64,000 nt of DNA, from the NCBI GenBank assembly GCA_022376925.1, contig JAIOJX010000027.1:17501471-17565470 (forward strand). The letters run 5' to 3'. This document shows, in pieces, positions 32,498 through 42,527 of this stretch. The notes below the pieces were generated by a model. That model was not told the DNA's origin, did no database searches, and saw only the letters and a program-made list of their open reading frames with translations. The stretch is from Tragulus kanchil. Its lineage: Eukaryota; Chordata; Mammalia; Artiodactyla; Tragulidae. Every line of letters starts with the position of its first letter. Within the stretch, counting starts at the first letter, position 1. The position numbers and the translations under genes are program-made.

Positions 32498-33140
32498 AGC
32501 TAACTTCGTATCATTCCATTTCCCCCGTTCATTGCTCATCCATCGGTAGATTTTGTGAAGAATGGCCTGGGCACAGAGTGAGCTGGTGGCTGCTTTGGTG
32601 CCCGGAACCAGGGTGGGAAGACGGCTCACCTCTGGATGGCCAGGATGGGGGACTTCAAGTTCCCAGGGAGTCCTGGAGGGCAGCCCAGCCTTGCAGCTTT
32701 TCTGCCGTCACAGAACACGCTCACGTGGAGTTAGTCCTCGGACTTTGTGCTTTGAGTTGCCTTTGAAGCCACATTTTTTCCTGTATACGTTTTAATGTGT
32801 TTTCTCAACAAATTGTGTTTCATTAAAAAAAATGTCTTTATCTCCTTTCTTTTAAATGCGGAGGAGGAGATAGACATAAAAACTGTAGCTGCCGGGAGAA
32901 CCTATGCCTCCGCTCTTCGGTGTCCTGATCAGGTCACCTACCACGTGGCCAGGCCCTGTTTCCCATGCCTGTCCCTGCCCAAGAGGACAGGGTCATATCT
33001 GCTCCTGAAGTCCCTCTTAAGCCCACTTACAGATAAGATTTCTGTTTTTCTTCCTGTGTGTTTCAAACCTAGACTTTGCCCTTTAGCACCTAACAATAAT
33101 AACATACAAATAGTGATAAGGAATCATGTTTATGCCAGGG
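32498..33140. other. Unassigned sequence (repeated at 33607-34249)
   Basis: No recognised repeat. The 116-120-codon plus-strand frame at 32795 and 33904 is low-complexity and shows no domain. The last ~169 bases are present a third time at 35190-35358. Confidence 0.5.
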
Positions 33141-33353
33141 TTTGAGCAGTCTGACTCACTATCAGAGGACTGCCTTTCTGTTTATTTATTCCTCCTACTA
33201 ACCTTTGAGTGTATATGAAAAGGAAAATCAGTACATAGTGTTTTCTCTGCCTCATTCACTAATTAACTTCCTGCTCCTAATATACTATCATACATTGGTC
33301 ACAGAGAAATCTCAGTCCTAGCAAGATCATAGATATTTTATAGAAAGTACTGG

Positions 33354-33606
33354 CGTTTTTTTCTGTTGGTTTGTTTGTTTTGGGCTGCATTGCAAGATGT
33401 GTGGGATCTTAGTTCCCTGCGTGCATGCACAAGCACGGACGACCCCGTGGACCGTAACCCTCCAGGCTCCTCTATCCATGGGATTCCCCAGGCAAGAATA
33501 CTGGAGTGGGTATTTCCTCCTCCAGGATCTTCTCACCCCAGGGATCAAGCCCACGTCTCCTGCATTGGCAGGCGGGCCCTTGACCACTGCACCACCTGGG
33601 AGGCCC
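33354..33606 (-). mobile_element. Chimeric CHR/Bov-tA SINE (D11 copy 2)
   Basis: Copy of 32244-32497; two or three G residues are missing in 'ccaggatcttc'. Confidence 0.85.
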
Positions 33607-34249
33607 AGCTAACTTCGTATCATTCCATTTCCCCCGTTCATTGCTCATCCATCGGTAGATTTTGTGAAGAATGGCCTGGGCACAGAGTGAGCTGGTGGCT
33701 GCTTTGGTGCCCGGAACCAGGGTGGGAAGACGGCTCACCTCTGGATGGCCAGGATGGGGGACTTCAAGTTCCCAGGGAGTCCTGGAGGGCAGCCCAGCCT
33801 TGCAGCTTTTCTGCCGTCACAGAACACGCTCACGTGGAGTTAGTCCTCGGACTTTGTGCTTTGAGTTGCCTTTGAAGCCACATTTTTTCCTGTATACGTT
33901 TTAATGTGTTTTCTCAACAAATTGTGTTTCATTAAAAAAAATGTCTTTATCTCCTTTCTTTTAAATGCGGAGGAGGAGATAGACATAAAAACTGTAGCTG
34001 CCGGGAGAACCTATGCCTCCGCTCTTCGGTGTCCTGATCAGGTCACCTACCACGTGGCCAGGCCCTGTTTCCCATGCCTGTCCCTGCCCAAGAGGACAGG
34101 GTCATATCTGCTCCTGAAGTCCCTCTTAAGCCCACTTACAGATAAGATTTCTGTTTTTCTTCCTGTGTGTTTCAAACCTAGACTTTGCCCTTTAGCACCT
34201 AACAATAATAACATACAAATAGTGATAAGGAATCATGTTTATGCCAGGG

Positions 34250-34869
34250 CTTCCAACATATCTTGACTTTGGTGATGGCCAGCATAGGGAAGTGAATCTC
34301 TTTTTCCTCAACCCTCAGAGGATGCCAGCAAAAAGCCAGTGAACTATGGGGAAAGCAAGACTTACGACAGCTAAAAGCTGAAAATAGAATCCATTTCCTA
34401 GCAGTGTTTCTATAGAATGTTTTTCATCTGTTTTTCATCACGTGATAACTCCATCACATGGGCTGATCTGGTCTCACAAACATCAAGGGAATTTCCAGCA
34501 CATTTTTAGCAAATGGAATGTTTGAGTATGAAAAGCTTGACCTGAGTTTGAGAAGTTAAATGTTTTTAGCTACTCTTTGGGCCAGTGGTAGGGGTGCTTA
34601 TGCTGGCCTCTCAAGGCTTATGCATGCTGTTCCCTAGCTGAGTTCCTGGGATTCCTGAAGGTCTGAGTTGTAACCACGTTCTCATGATATGTTCATGAGC
34701 ATATTTACCCCCGTTTTGCGTAGTTTTATGGAATGAACAAAACTCCCGAAGACTGTAGGCATTGTTGGATGTTGCCTTAGACAGTGTTTTCCAGGTCATT
34801 TATCTAAATGAAGTCTACATCAGCAGCATTAATGCAATGGTCAGAGAATAGAAAATAGGCTCATGGTTA
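34250..34869. other. Unassigned sequence (repeated at 35359-35978)
   Basis: No recognised repeat or convincing open frame; duplicated by D12 with only homopolymer changes (for example 'gcaaaaagcc' to 'gcaaaagcc'). Confidence 0.5.
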
Positions 34870-35055
34870 TCAGAGAAAGAGCGGGAGCAGTAAGTTAGGG
34901 GTATGGGTTTAACAGATGCACACTACTGTAGTAAAGTAGATAAACAGCAAGGACATGTTGTATAGCACAAGGAATTACAAGTATTATCATCATTTACAGT
35001 GGAGTATGACCTGAGAAAATACTGAATCACTGTGCTGTGCACCTGGAATTAATGT
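34870..35055 (+). mobile_element. L1 3'-UTR fragment (D12 copy 1)
   Basis: 'taacagatgcacactactgt', 'agtagataaacagcaaggac', 'tgttgtatagcacaaggaat' and 'ctgaatcactgtgctgtgca' are sense-strand L1 3' UTR, ending next to a Bov-tA. Confidence 0.85.
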
Positions 35056-35171
35056 GCGTGCCAGCTCAGTTGCGCAGTCATGTCCAGCTGTTTTGCAGCC
35101 CATGGACTGTAGCCTACCAGGCTCTTCTGTCCATGGAATTTTCCAGGCAAGAATCCTGGAATGGATCGCCA
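35056..35171 (-). mobile_element. Bov-tA SINE cut at the D12 junction
   Basis: 'cagttgcgcagtcatgtcca', 'gcccatggactgtagcctac' and 'ggcaagaatcctggaatgga' are the complement of the Bov-tA 3' half. The head half is missing here but present in the copy at 36161. Confidence 0.9.
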
Positions 35172-35978
35172 GATGGGCTCCTGGAATGCTCCCTGCCCAA
35201 GAGGACAGGGTCATATCTGCTCCTGAAGTCCCTCTTAAGCCCACTTACAGATAAGATTTCTGTTTTTCTTCCTGTGTGTTTCAAACCTAGACTTTGCCCT
35301 TTAGCACCTAACAATAATAACATACAAATAGTGATAAGGAATCATGTTTATGCCAGGGCTTCCAACATATCTTGACTTTGGTGATGGCCAGCATAGGGAA
35401 GTGAATCTCTTTTTCCTCAACCCTCAGAGGATGCCAGCAAAAGCCAGTGAACTATGGGGAAAGCAAGACTTACGACAGCTAAAAGCTGAAAATAGAATCC
35501 ATTTCCTAGCAGTGTTTCTATAGAATGTTTTTCATCTGTTTTTCATCACGTGATAACTCCATCACATGGGCTGATCTGGTCTCACAAACATCAAGGGAAT
35601 TTCCAGCACATTTTTAGCAAATGGAATGTTTGAGTATGAAAAGCTTGACCTGAGTTTGAGAAGTTAAATTTTTTTAGCTACTCTTTGGGCCAGTGGTAGG
35701 GTGCTTATGCTGGCCTCTCAAGGCTTATGCATGCTGTTCCCTAGCTGAGTTCCTGGGATTCCTGAAGGTCTGAGTTGTAACCACGTTCTCATGATATGTT
35801 CATGAGCATATTTACCCCCGTTTTGCGTAGTTTTATGGAATGAACAAAACTCCCGAAGACTGTAGGCATTGTTGGATGTTGCCTTAGACAGTGTTTTCCA
35901 GGTCATTTATCTAAATGAAGTCTACATCAGCAGCATTAATGCAATGGTCAGAGAATAGAAAATAGGCTCATGGTTATC

Positions 35979-36162
35979 AGAGAAAGAGCGGGAGCAGTAA
36001 GTTAGGGGTATGGGTTTAACAGATGCACACTACTGTAGTAAAGTAGATAAACAGCAAGGACATGTTGTATAGCACAAGGAATTACAAGTATTATCATCAT
36101 TTACAGTGGAGTATGACCTGAGAAAATACTGAATCACTGTGCTGTGCACCTGGAATTAATGT
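35979..36162 (+). mobile_element. L1 3'-UTR fragment (D12 copy 2)
   Basis: Copy of 34870-35055 carried by D12. Confidence 0.85.
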
Positions 36163-36386
36163 GCGTGCCAGCTCAGTTGCGCAGTCATGTCCAGCTGTTT
36201 TGCAGCCCATGGACTGTAGCCTACCAGGCTCTTCTGTCCATGGAATTTTCCAGGCAAGAATCCTGGAATGGATCGCCATGCCCTCCTCCATGGGATCTTC
36301 CTGCCCAAGGAATCTGCTCCATGTCTCCGGTGTCTCCTGCATTGGCAGGTGGGCTCTTTACCCACTGAGCCATCAGGGAAGCCCAC
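36161..36386 (-). mobile_element. Bov-tA SINE A (complete; left parent in D13)
   Basis: Full Bov-tA ending in 'cactgagccatcagggaagc'. Its right part, from 'aatcctggaatggatcgcca' on, recurs in the hybrid SINE at 36766-36990. Confidence 0.92.
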
Positions 36387-36554
36387 TATTGAGTACATCA
36401 CTACTTTGTATATGATTGAGCCTCACTTAGCTGACTCCTAGGGTCTTCCATAGGTCTCCACTGGATGTCTTCAGTGATGAACAAGGTTGCTTTACACTGA
36501 TTGGTCAGAACTAAAGTCTCTCCCACTGCACGGGTGCACGCAGAGCCTGTTTTC

Positions 36555-36755
36555 TTCTTTTTTCAAAATTTGTATTGGAGTATACTTGATTTGTTTGAGT
36601 ATATTGTTGTGTTAGTTTCTACTGCACAGAAAAGTGACTCAGTTATACACATACATATATCCAGTCTTTCTAGGTTCTTTCCTATATAGGCTATTACAGA
36701 GTATCAAATAAGAGTTCTCTCTGTACAGGAGGGCCTTATGAGTTGTCTGTTTCAT
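36555..36755 (-). mobile_element. L1 3'-UTR fragment (D13 copy 1)
   Basis: 'tgtattggagtatacttgat', 'tgttgtgttagtttctactg' and 'gtgactcagttatacacata' are the complement of the L1 3' end. Confidence 0.88.
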
Positions 36756-36765
36756 AAATGTGTGT

Positions 36766-36990
36766 GCACACGTGCATGCTAAGTTGCTCCAGTCATGTCG
36801 GACTCTGTTTGACCCTGTGCCCTGTAGCCCCCGGCTCCTCTGGCCATGGGCTTCTCCAGGCAGGAATCCTGGAATGGATCGCCATGCCCTCCTCCATGGG
36901 ATCTTCCTGCCCAAGGAATCTGCTCCATGTCTCCGGTGTCTCCTGCATTGGCAGGTGGGCTCTTTACCCACTGAGCCATCAGGGAAGCCC
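36766..36990 (-). mobile_element. Bov-tA SINE A/B hybrid
   Basis: The left part ('gcatgctaagttgctccagt' to 'cttctccaggcaggaa') is identical to SINE B at 37374; the right part (from 'tcctggaatggatcgcc') is identical to SINE A. The switch occurs within the shared 'ccaggca(a/g)gaa' near 36855-36866. Confidence 0.92.
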
Positions 36991-37160
36991 ACTATTGAGT
37001 ACATCACTACTTTGTATATGATTGAGCCTCACTTAGCTGACTCCTAGGGTCTTCCATAGGTCTCCACTGGATGTCTTCAGTGATGAACAAGGTTGCTTTA
37101 CACTGATTGGTCAGAACTAAAGTCTCTCCCACTGCACGGGTGCACGCAGAGCCTGTTTTC

Positions 37161-37360
37161 TTCTTTTTTCAAAATTTGTATTGGAGTATACTTGATTTGT
37201 TTGAGTATATTGTTGTGTTAGTTTCTACTGCACAGAAAAGTGACTCAGTTATACACATACATATATCCAGTCTTTCTAGGTTCTTTCCTATATAGGCTAT
37301 TACAGAGTATCAAATAAGAGTTCTCTCTGTACAGGAGGGCCTTATGAGTTGTCTGTTTCA
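37161..37360 (-). mobile_element. L1 3'-UTR fragment (D13 copy 2)
   Basis: Copy of 36555-36755; continues after the inserted Bov-tA B at 37608. Confidence 0.88.
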
Positions 37361-37373
37361 TAAATGTGTGTGC

Positions 37374-37600
37374 ACACGTGCATGCTAAGTTGCTCCAGTC
37401 ATGTCGGACTCTGTTTGACCCTGTGCCCTGTAGCCCCCGGCTCCTCTGGCCATGGGCTTCTCCAGGCAGGAACACTGGAGTGGGTGGCCACGCCCTCCTC
37501 CAGGAGATCTTCCCCACCCAGGGATCGAACCCAGGTCTCTTGTGTCTCCTGCACTGATTGACAGGCTGGTTCTTTGCCACTAGAGCCACCTGGGAAGCCC
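37374..37600 (-). mobile_element. Bov-tA SINE B (complete; right parent in D13)
   Basis: Full Bov-tA with 'ggcaggaacactggagtggg', 'ccacccagggatcgaaccca' and 'gccacctgggaagcccc'. Sits inside a minus-strand L1 3' UTR that resumes at 37608. Confidence 0.92.
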
Positions 37601-37607
37601 CTGTTGC

Positions 37608-37876
37608 GCACGGGGCTGGCACATAACCACACACACAATTTCGTATACAGTTGTGTGCACACGTCAGCCTCAGTCTCCCAGTTTGTCCCTCCCCGCCTCT
37701 TCCCTGCTGGTAACCATGAGTGTGTTTTCTGCGCCTGTAACTCTGTATGTAGTTAAGTTCATTTGTATCCTTTCTTTTAGATTCCACATATAAATGATGT
37801 AATAAGGTATTTGTCTTTCTCTGTCTAATTTCACTCAGTATGACATTCTCTAGGTCCCTCCATGTTGGTGCAGATC
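37608..37876 (-). mobile_element. L1 3'-UTR continuation (D14 copy 1)
   Basis: 'ccctgctggtaaccatgagt', 'agattccacatataaatgat' and 'cattctctaggtccctccat' continue the same L1 toward its 5' side. Repeated at 38705-38973. Confidence 0.88.
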
Positions 37877-37890
37877 AGAGCCTGTTTTCT

Positions 37891-38126
37891 CTTTTCTCTC
37901 TCTCTCTCTCTTTTATTTTTTATTTTTGGAAAATTTCGCCTCTTCTATTGGTTTCTTATTTATTTTCATCCATCTTTATTCTTTGGCTAGTGTGGGCCTC
38001 CCATTGCAGCGGCCCCTCTCATTGCCTCTCCATGGTACATGGGATCTTCCTGGGCCAGGGATCAAACTGGTGCTCCTTGCACTGCAAGGCAGACTCTCTA
38101 CCAACTGGACCACCAGGGAAGCCCCT
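37891..38126 (-). mobile_element. CHR-type SINE, internally deleted, with target-site duplication (D14 copy 1)
   Basis: A (TC)n tract at 37895-37911 and T-rich tail complement, then 'cctcccattgcagcggcccc' joined directly to 'ctccatggtacatgggatct', so about 70 bp of the CHR middle is absent. Flanked by 'agagcctgtttt' (37877) and 'agagcctatttt' (38127). Confidence 0.88.
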
Positions 38127-38479
38127 AGAGCCTATTTTATTAATAATAATAATTCATAATAATAACTTCTTTTCTTCCTGAATGTCCAGTATGTGCCCAG
38201 CCTTGGGTAGAGATGAATAATATTTGATGTTGTTTCTGTTGTGAATGAGTTCATAGACTGGATACAAGGAAATATATAAGTGAACAAATTAGTATAAATT
38301 TGAGAGGTGGTAAAATAGAGTATTGTGTGATGGGGCTTGGACAGTGGGGAAAGGGGCACCTGCAGAGAGAAGCAGCAGCATTTACAGACATACCAAGATG
38401 AACAAGAATCAAGTGGGACATGGAGATTGGAAGGCATGATACTAGAGAGATGGCGAGACAGTCTAGGTGATCACAGGAC
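38127..38479. other. Unassigned sequence (repeated at 39224-39580)
   Basis: Contains a (TAA)n-like tract at 38141-38166. 'atgtccagtatgtgcccagc' through 'aaatatataagtgaacaaat' may be an old mammalian repeat related to that near 10400; I cannot name it. Confidence 0.45.
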
Positions 38480-38682
38480 ACCTTTTTTTTTTTTTTTAAT
38501 ATTTGTTTATTTTTGGTGGGGGTAGGGTGGGGGGAGGGAGAGCGGGCAGGCGGGCCACTTCTGTTGGTCTTTCATGTGTCTATCCATCTTTGTTCTTTGG
38601 CCCGTGTGGGCCTCCCATCGCAGTGGCCTCTCGTCACAGAGCACTGGCTCTGGGCGCATGCGCCCAGAGCTCCGGCTTGGTA
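38480..38682 (-). mobile_element. CHR-type SINE cut at the D14 junction
   Basis: Tail and body of the SINE seen complete at 39581. It ends after 'ctccggcttggta', where D14 jumps back to L1 sequence. Confidence 0.9.
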
Positions 38683-38704
38683 GACTTGGTCCAAGCCCTG
38701 TTGC

Positions 38705-38973
38705 GCACGGGGCTGGCACATAACCACACACACAATTTCGTATACAGTTGTGTGCACACGTCAGCCTCAGTCTCCCAGTTTGTCCCTCCCCGCCTCTTCC
38801 CTGCTGGTAACCATGAGTGTGTTTTCTGCGCCTGTAACTCTGTATGTAGTTAAGTTCATTTGTATCCTTTCTTTTAGATTCCACATATAAATGATGTAAT
38901 AAGGTATTTGTCTTTCTCTGTCTAATTTCACTCAGTATGACATTCTCTAGGTCCCTCCATGTTGGTGCAGATC
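38705..38973 (-). mobile_element. L1 3'-UTR continuation (D14 copy 2)
   Basis: Copy of 37608-37876. Confidence 0.88.
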
Positions 38974-38987
38974 AGAGCCTGTTTTCT

Positions 38988-39223
38988 CTTTTCTCTCTCT
39001 CTCTCTCTTTTATTTTTTATTTTTGGAAAATTTCGCCTCTTCTATTGGTTTCTTATTTATTTTCATCCATCTTTATTCTTTGGCTAGTGTGGGCCTCCCA
39101 TTGCAGCGGCCCCTCTCATTGCCTCTCCATGGTACATGGGATCTTCCTGGGCCAGGGATCAAACTGGTGCTCCTTGCACTGCAAGGCAGACTCTCTACCA
39201 ACTGGACCACCAGGGAAGCCCCT
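38988..39223 (-). mobile_element. CHR-type SINE, internally deleted (D14 copy 2)
   Basis: Copy of 37891-38126 with its flanking duplications. Confidence 0.88.
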
Positions 39224-39580
39224 AGAGCCTATTTTATTAATAATAATAATTCATAATAATAACTTCTTTTCTTCCTGAATGTCCAGTATGTGCCCAGCCT
39301 TGGGTAGAGATGAATAATATTTGATGTTGTTTCTGTTGTGAATGAGTTCATAGACTGGATACAAGGAAATATATAAGTGAACAAATTAGTATAAATTTGA
39401 GAGGTGGTAAAATAGAGTATTGTGTGATGGGGCTTGGACAGTGGGGAAAGGGGCACCTGCAGAGAGAAGCAGCAGCATTTACAGACATACCAAGATGAAC
39501 AAGAATCAAGTGGGACATGGAGATTGGAAGGCATGATACTAGAGAGATGGCGAGACAGTCTAGGTGATCACAGGACACCT

Positions 39581-39904
39581 TTTTTTTTTTTTTTAATATT
39601 TGTTTATTTTTGGTGGGGGTAGGGTGGGGAGGGAGGGAGAGCGGGCAGGCGGGCCACTTCTGTTGGTCTTTCATGTGTCTATCCATCTTTGTTCTTTGGC
39701 CCGTGTGGGCCTCCCATCGCAGTGGCCTCTCTCGTCACAGAGCACTGGCTCTGGGCGCATGCGCCCCAGAGCTCCGGCTTGGTAATTGGACACATTGGTC
39801 CAGCCGCTCCGCAGCATGCAGGATCTTCCCAGGCCAGGGATCGAACCAGCACCCCTTGCACTGCAAAGTGGTGTCCTTACCCACTGGACCACCAGGGAAG
39901 CCCC
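39581..39904 (-). mobile_element. CHR-type SINE, full length, with target-site duplication
   Basis: Complete minus-strand SINE with G-rich tract on plus (39612-39655), 'cctcccatcgcagtggcctc' and 'ggaccaccagggaagccc'. Flanked by 'cacaggacacct' at 39569-39580 and 'cacaggacacctttt' from 39905. Confidence 0.92.
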
Positions 39905-39919
39905 CACAGGACACCTTTT

Positions 39920-40390
39920 GATGTTGTTGTTTCTTAGTCGCTAAGGTGTATCTGACTCTGAGACCCCAAGGACTGTAGCATGCTGGGACAGCTCTCTTGT
40001 CTCCCAGAGATTGCTCAAATTCATGCCCATTGAGTTGGTGATGCTATCTAATCATCTCGTCCTTTGCTGCTCTTCTCTTTTTGCCTTCAGTCTTTCCCAG
40101 CATCAGGGTCTTTTCCAGGGAATTGGCTCTTTGCATCAGGTGGCCAAAGAACTGAGGCTTCAGCTTGAGTATCACTTCTTCCAATGAATATTCAGGGTTG
40201 ATTTCCTTTAGGATTGACTGGTTTGATCTCCTTGCTGTGTAAGGGACTCTTAAGAGTATCCTCTAGCATCTTAATTCAAAAGCATCAATTCTTTGGTGCC
40301 CACCCTTCTTTACGGTCCAGCTCTCACATCCGTATATGACTGCTGGAGAAACCAGAGCTGTGACTACACAGACTTGGTGAATAACTTCTC
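39920..40390 (-). mobile_element. RTE-BovB 3' fragment
   Basis: From the BovB 3' end ('gttgtttcttagtcgctaag') through 'caggtggccaaagaactgag', 'tcagggttgatttcctttag' and 'gatctccttgctgtgtaagg' to 'catccgtatatgactgctgg', all complements of BovB in order. Frame broken. Confidence 0.92.
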
Positions 40391-41403
40391 CCAGGACTTA
40401 CTAGAGATGAACTGACCAGGGTTTCAGCCATCCACAAGTATCTAACCTACCCAAATAGACATGCAGGAAGTACATTTAATGTTGGTGTGGGTGCCTGGGG
40501 GAGGGAGTACTCATGCAGTTTGAGAAACCACAGAAAGATCCCTGGGGGGGGCTGCCCTCCCACTGGGCACAGATGGGGCAGTTGGTTCATTGTGCATTAA
40601 ACTGTTAGAGCCTCGAGCTTCTCTTTGAATTTCACCAACTGTATTGTACTAGAATCTATGGAAAACAAAGTCCTTGCACTTATCATATTTGGTTTGAAGG
40701 GACCTGGCTTTTCGCCATTGTTATGAATTGTCCAGGGCTGGATGTGTTATGTTTCCTAAACTATTCTAAAAATGGTTGGTGTTATGTAAGTGGAGATTTT
40801 TGAATCATTTAGGCCAGCTTGAAAATTCTGCATAATTGTAAAAATCAGCCCATTCCTAGACATCATGCTTATTTCTCAAGGGGTGGCACTATTTTTAGAA
40901 ATAAAGGACTTGAAAACCTTCGTCTATCTTTTTCATCCAGTGCACAGTGTGTTTATCATGCATACTCACAACGGTGACACGGAGAAATCTTGAGATTGGG
41001 GGAGGAGAGGGGAACAGCAGCTCAGTTTAAAAGTCTGTTAACACATACTATGATTTACTGTCTAACAGTTGGCTCTATTTGGCATCTGGAGATTTTCTCA
41101 AATGCAAGAGTGTGTAGTTTATTAAGATTTATTTGTGTATTAAGCAAACATATTTGGTTGAAATGTGGCCGGCATATTTGACTGAATCAGAAATGAGGAG
41201 ATGACACATCTTAGCGATTGATCATATTTAGGGAAATATTTACAAACATACATAATATTTTGTTGATTCTCCAGGATTTTCTGTGCCTATTCCTGTCTGT
41301 GATATTTTTTAATGAAGAACATTCAAAATAACTACCCAAGTGTCTTTTCTTTTTCTTACAATTCACCATGGACCACATTTGTGATATTTCTGTAGATGGT
41401 CGA
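40391..41403. other. Unassigned sequence (repeated at 41513-42527)
   Basis: About 1 kb of AT-rich sequence without a recognised repeat. The 63-codon frame at 40990 (copy at 42114) shows no domain. Confidence 0.5.
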
Positions 41404-41512
41404 AGAGTATCCTCTAGTTTAAAAGCTCATTCGGTCCCCCCCAGCTCTCACATCCGTATATGACTGCTGGAGAAACCAGAGCTGTGACTACACAGACTTG
41501 GTGAATAACTTC
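41404..41512 (-). mobile_element. BovB fragment, degraded D15 copy
   Basis: 'agagtatcctctag', then a ~30-bp loss, then 'cagctctcacatccgtatat': the start of D15 copy 2 repeats the 5' side of the BovB at 40253-40390. Confidence 0.85.
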
Positions 41513-42527
41513 TCCCAGGACTTACTAGAGATGAACTGACCAGGGTTTCAGCCATCCACAAGTATCTAACCTACCCAAATAGACATGCAGGAAGTACATT
41601 TAATGTTGGTGTGGGTGCCTGGGGGAGGGAGTACTCATGCAGTTTGAGAAACCACAGAAAGATCCCTGGGGGGGGCTGCCCTCCCACTGGGCACAGATGG
41701 GGCAGTTGGTTCATTGTGCATTAAACTGTTAGAGCCTCGAGCTTCTCTTTGAATTTCACCAACTGTATTGTACTAGAATCTATGGAAAACAAAGTCCTTG
41801 CACTTATCATATTTGGTTTGAAGGGACCTGGCTTTTCGCCATTGTTATGAATTGTCCAGGGCTGGATGTGTTATGTTTCCTAAACTATTCTAAAAATGGT
41901 TGGTGTTATGTAAGTGGAGATTTTTGAATCATTTAGGCCAGCTTGAAAATTCTGCATAATTGTAAAAATCAGCCCATTCCTAGACATCATGCTTATTTCT
42001 CAAGGGGTGGCACTATTTTTAGAAATAAAGGACTTGAAAACCTTCGTCTATCTTTTTCATCCAGTGCACAGTGTGTTTATCATGCATACTCACAACGGTG
42101 ACACGGAGAAATCTTGAGATTGGGGGAGGAGAGGGGAACAGCAGCTCAGTTTAAAAGTCTGTTAACACATACTATGATTTACTGTCTAACAGTTGGCTCT
42201 ATTTGGCATCTGGAGATTTTCTCAAATGCAAGAGTGTGTAGTTTATTAAGATTTATTTGTGTATTAAGCAAACATATTTGGTTGAAATGTGGCCGGCATA
42301 TTTGACTGAATCAGAAATGAGGAGATGACACATCTTAGCGATTGATCATATTTAGGGAAATATTTACAAACATACATAATATTTTGTTGATTCTCCAGGA
42401 TTTTCTGTGCCTATTCCTGTCTGTGATATTTTTTAATGAAGAACATTCAAAATAACTACCCAAGTGTCTTTTCTTTTTCTTACAATTCACCATGGACCAC
42501 ATTTGTGATATTTCTGTAGATGGTCGA

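Larger units (their letters stand above)
32030..34249. repeat. D11: ~1110-bp direct duplication
   Basis: 32030-33140 recurs at 33141-34249, exactly abutting. Copy 2 lacks a couple of G residues in a SINE ('ccaggggatc' becomes 'ccaggatc'), changing the offset from 1111 to 1109. Contains a chimeric CHR/Bov-tA SINE and about 640 bp of unassigned sequence. Confidence 0.95.
34081..36278. repeat. D12: ~1108-bp direct duplication, chained to D11
   Basis: 34081-35171 recurs at 35190-36278; the first ~169 bases also close D11 and so occur three times. Copy 1 ends inside a Bov-tA. The 18-base junction (35172-35189) looks like a corrupted continuation of that SINE, followed by a jump at the shared 9-mer 'ctgcccaag'. 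Confidence 0.95.
36258..37472. repeat. D13: 606-bp direct duplication between Bov-tA elements
   Basis: 36258-36866 recurs at 36864-37472 at an offset of 606, the shortest of the set. Both breakpoints fall at the same internal position of two minus-strand Bov-tA SINEs (36161-36386 and 37374-37600). The middle SINE (36766-36990) is a hybrid whose left part matches the right-hand SINE and whose right part matches the left-hand one. Confidence 0.95.
37601..39784. repeat. D14: ~1097-bp direct duplication
   Basis: 37601-38682 recurs at 38698-39784. Copy 1 is cut inside a CHR SINE just after 'ctccggcttggta', whereas copy 2 continues to the intact SINE head at 39904. Small indels (such as 'tctcgtcaca' against 'tctctcgtcaca') cluster near the end of copy 1. 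Confidence 0.95.
40253..42527. repeat. D15: ~1124-bp direct duplication
   Basis: 40253-41403 recurs at 41404-42527, abutting. The first ~37 bases of copy 2 are a shortened version of 68 bases in copy 1, sharing 'agagtatcctctag' and then 'cagctctcacatc'. From 41441 the match is exact at an offset of 1124. Mostly unassigned sequence following a BovB fragment. Confidence 0.95.

Noticed and set aside
33366..33875. 169-codon open frame on the plus strand
   Set aside because: It starts in the chimeric SINE, and its counterpart in the other D11 copy is interrupted by an indel; no selection on the frame.
37245..37787. 180-codon open frame on the minus strand
   Set aside because: It reads through L1 3' UTR and a Bov-tA SINE; the residues are SINE-derived.
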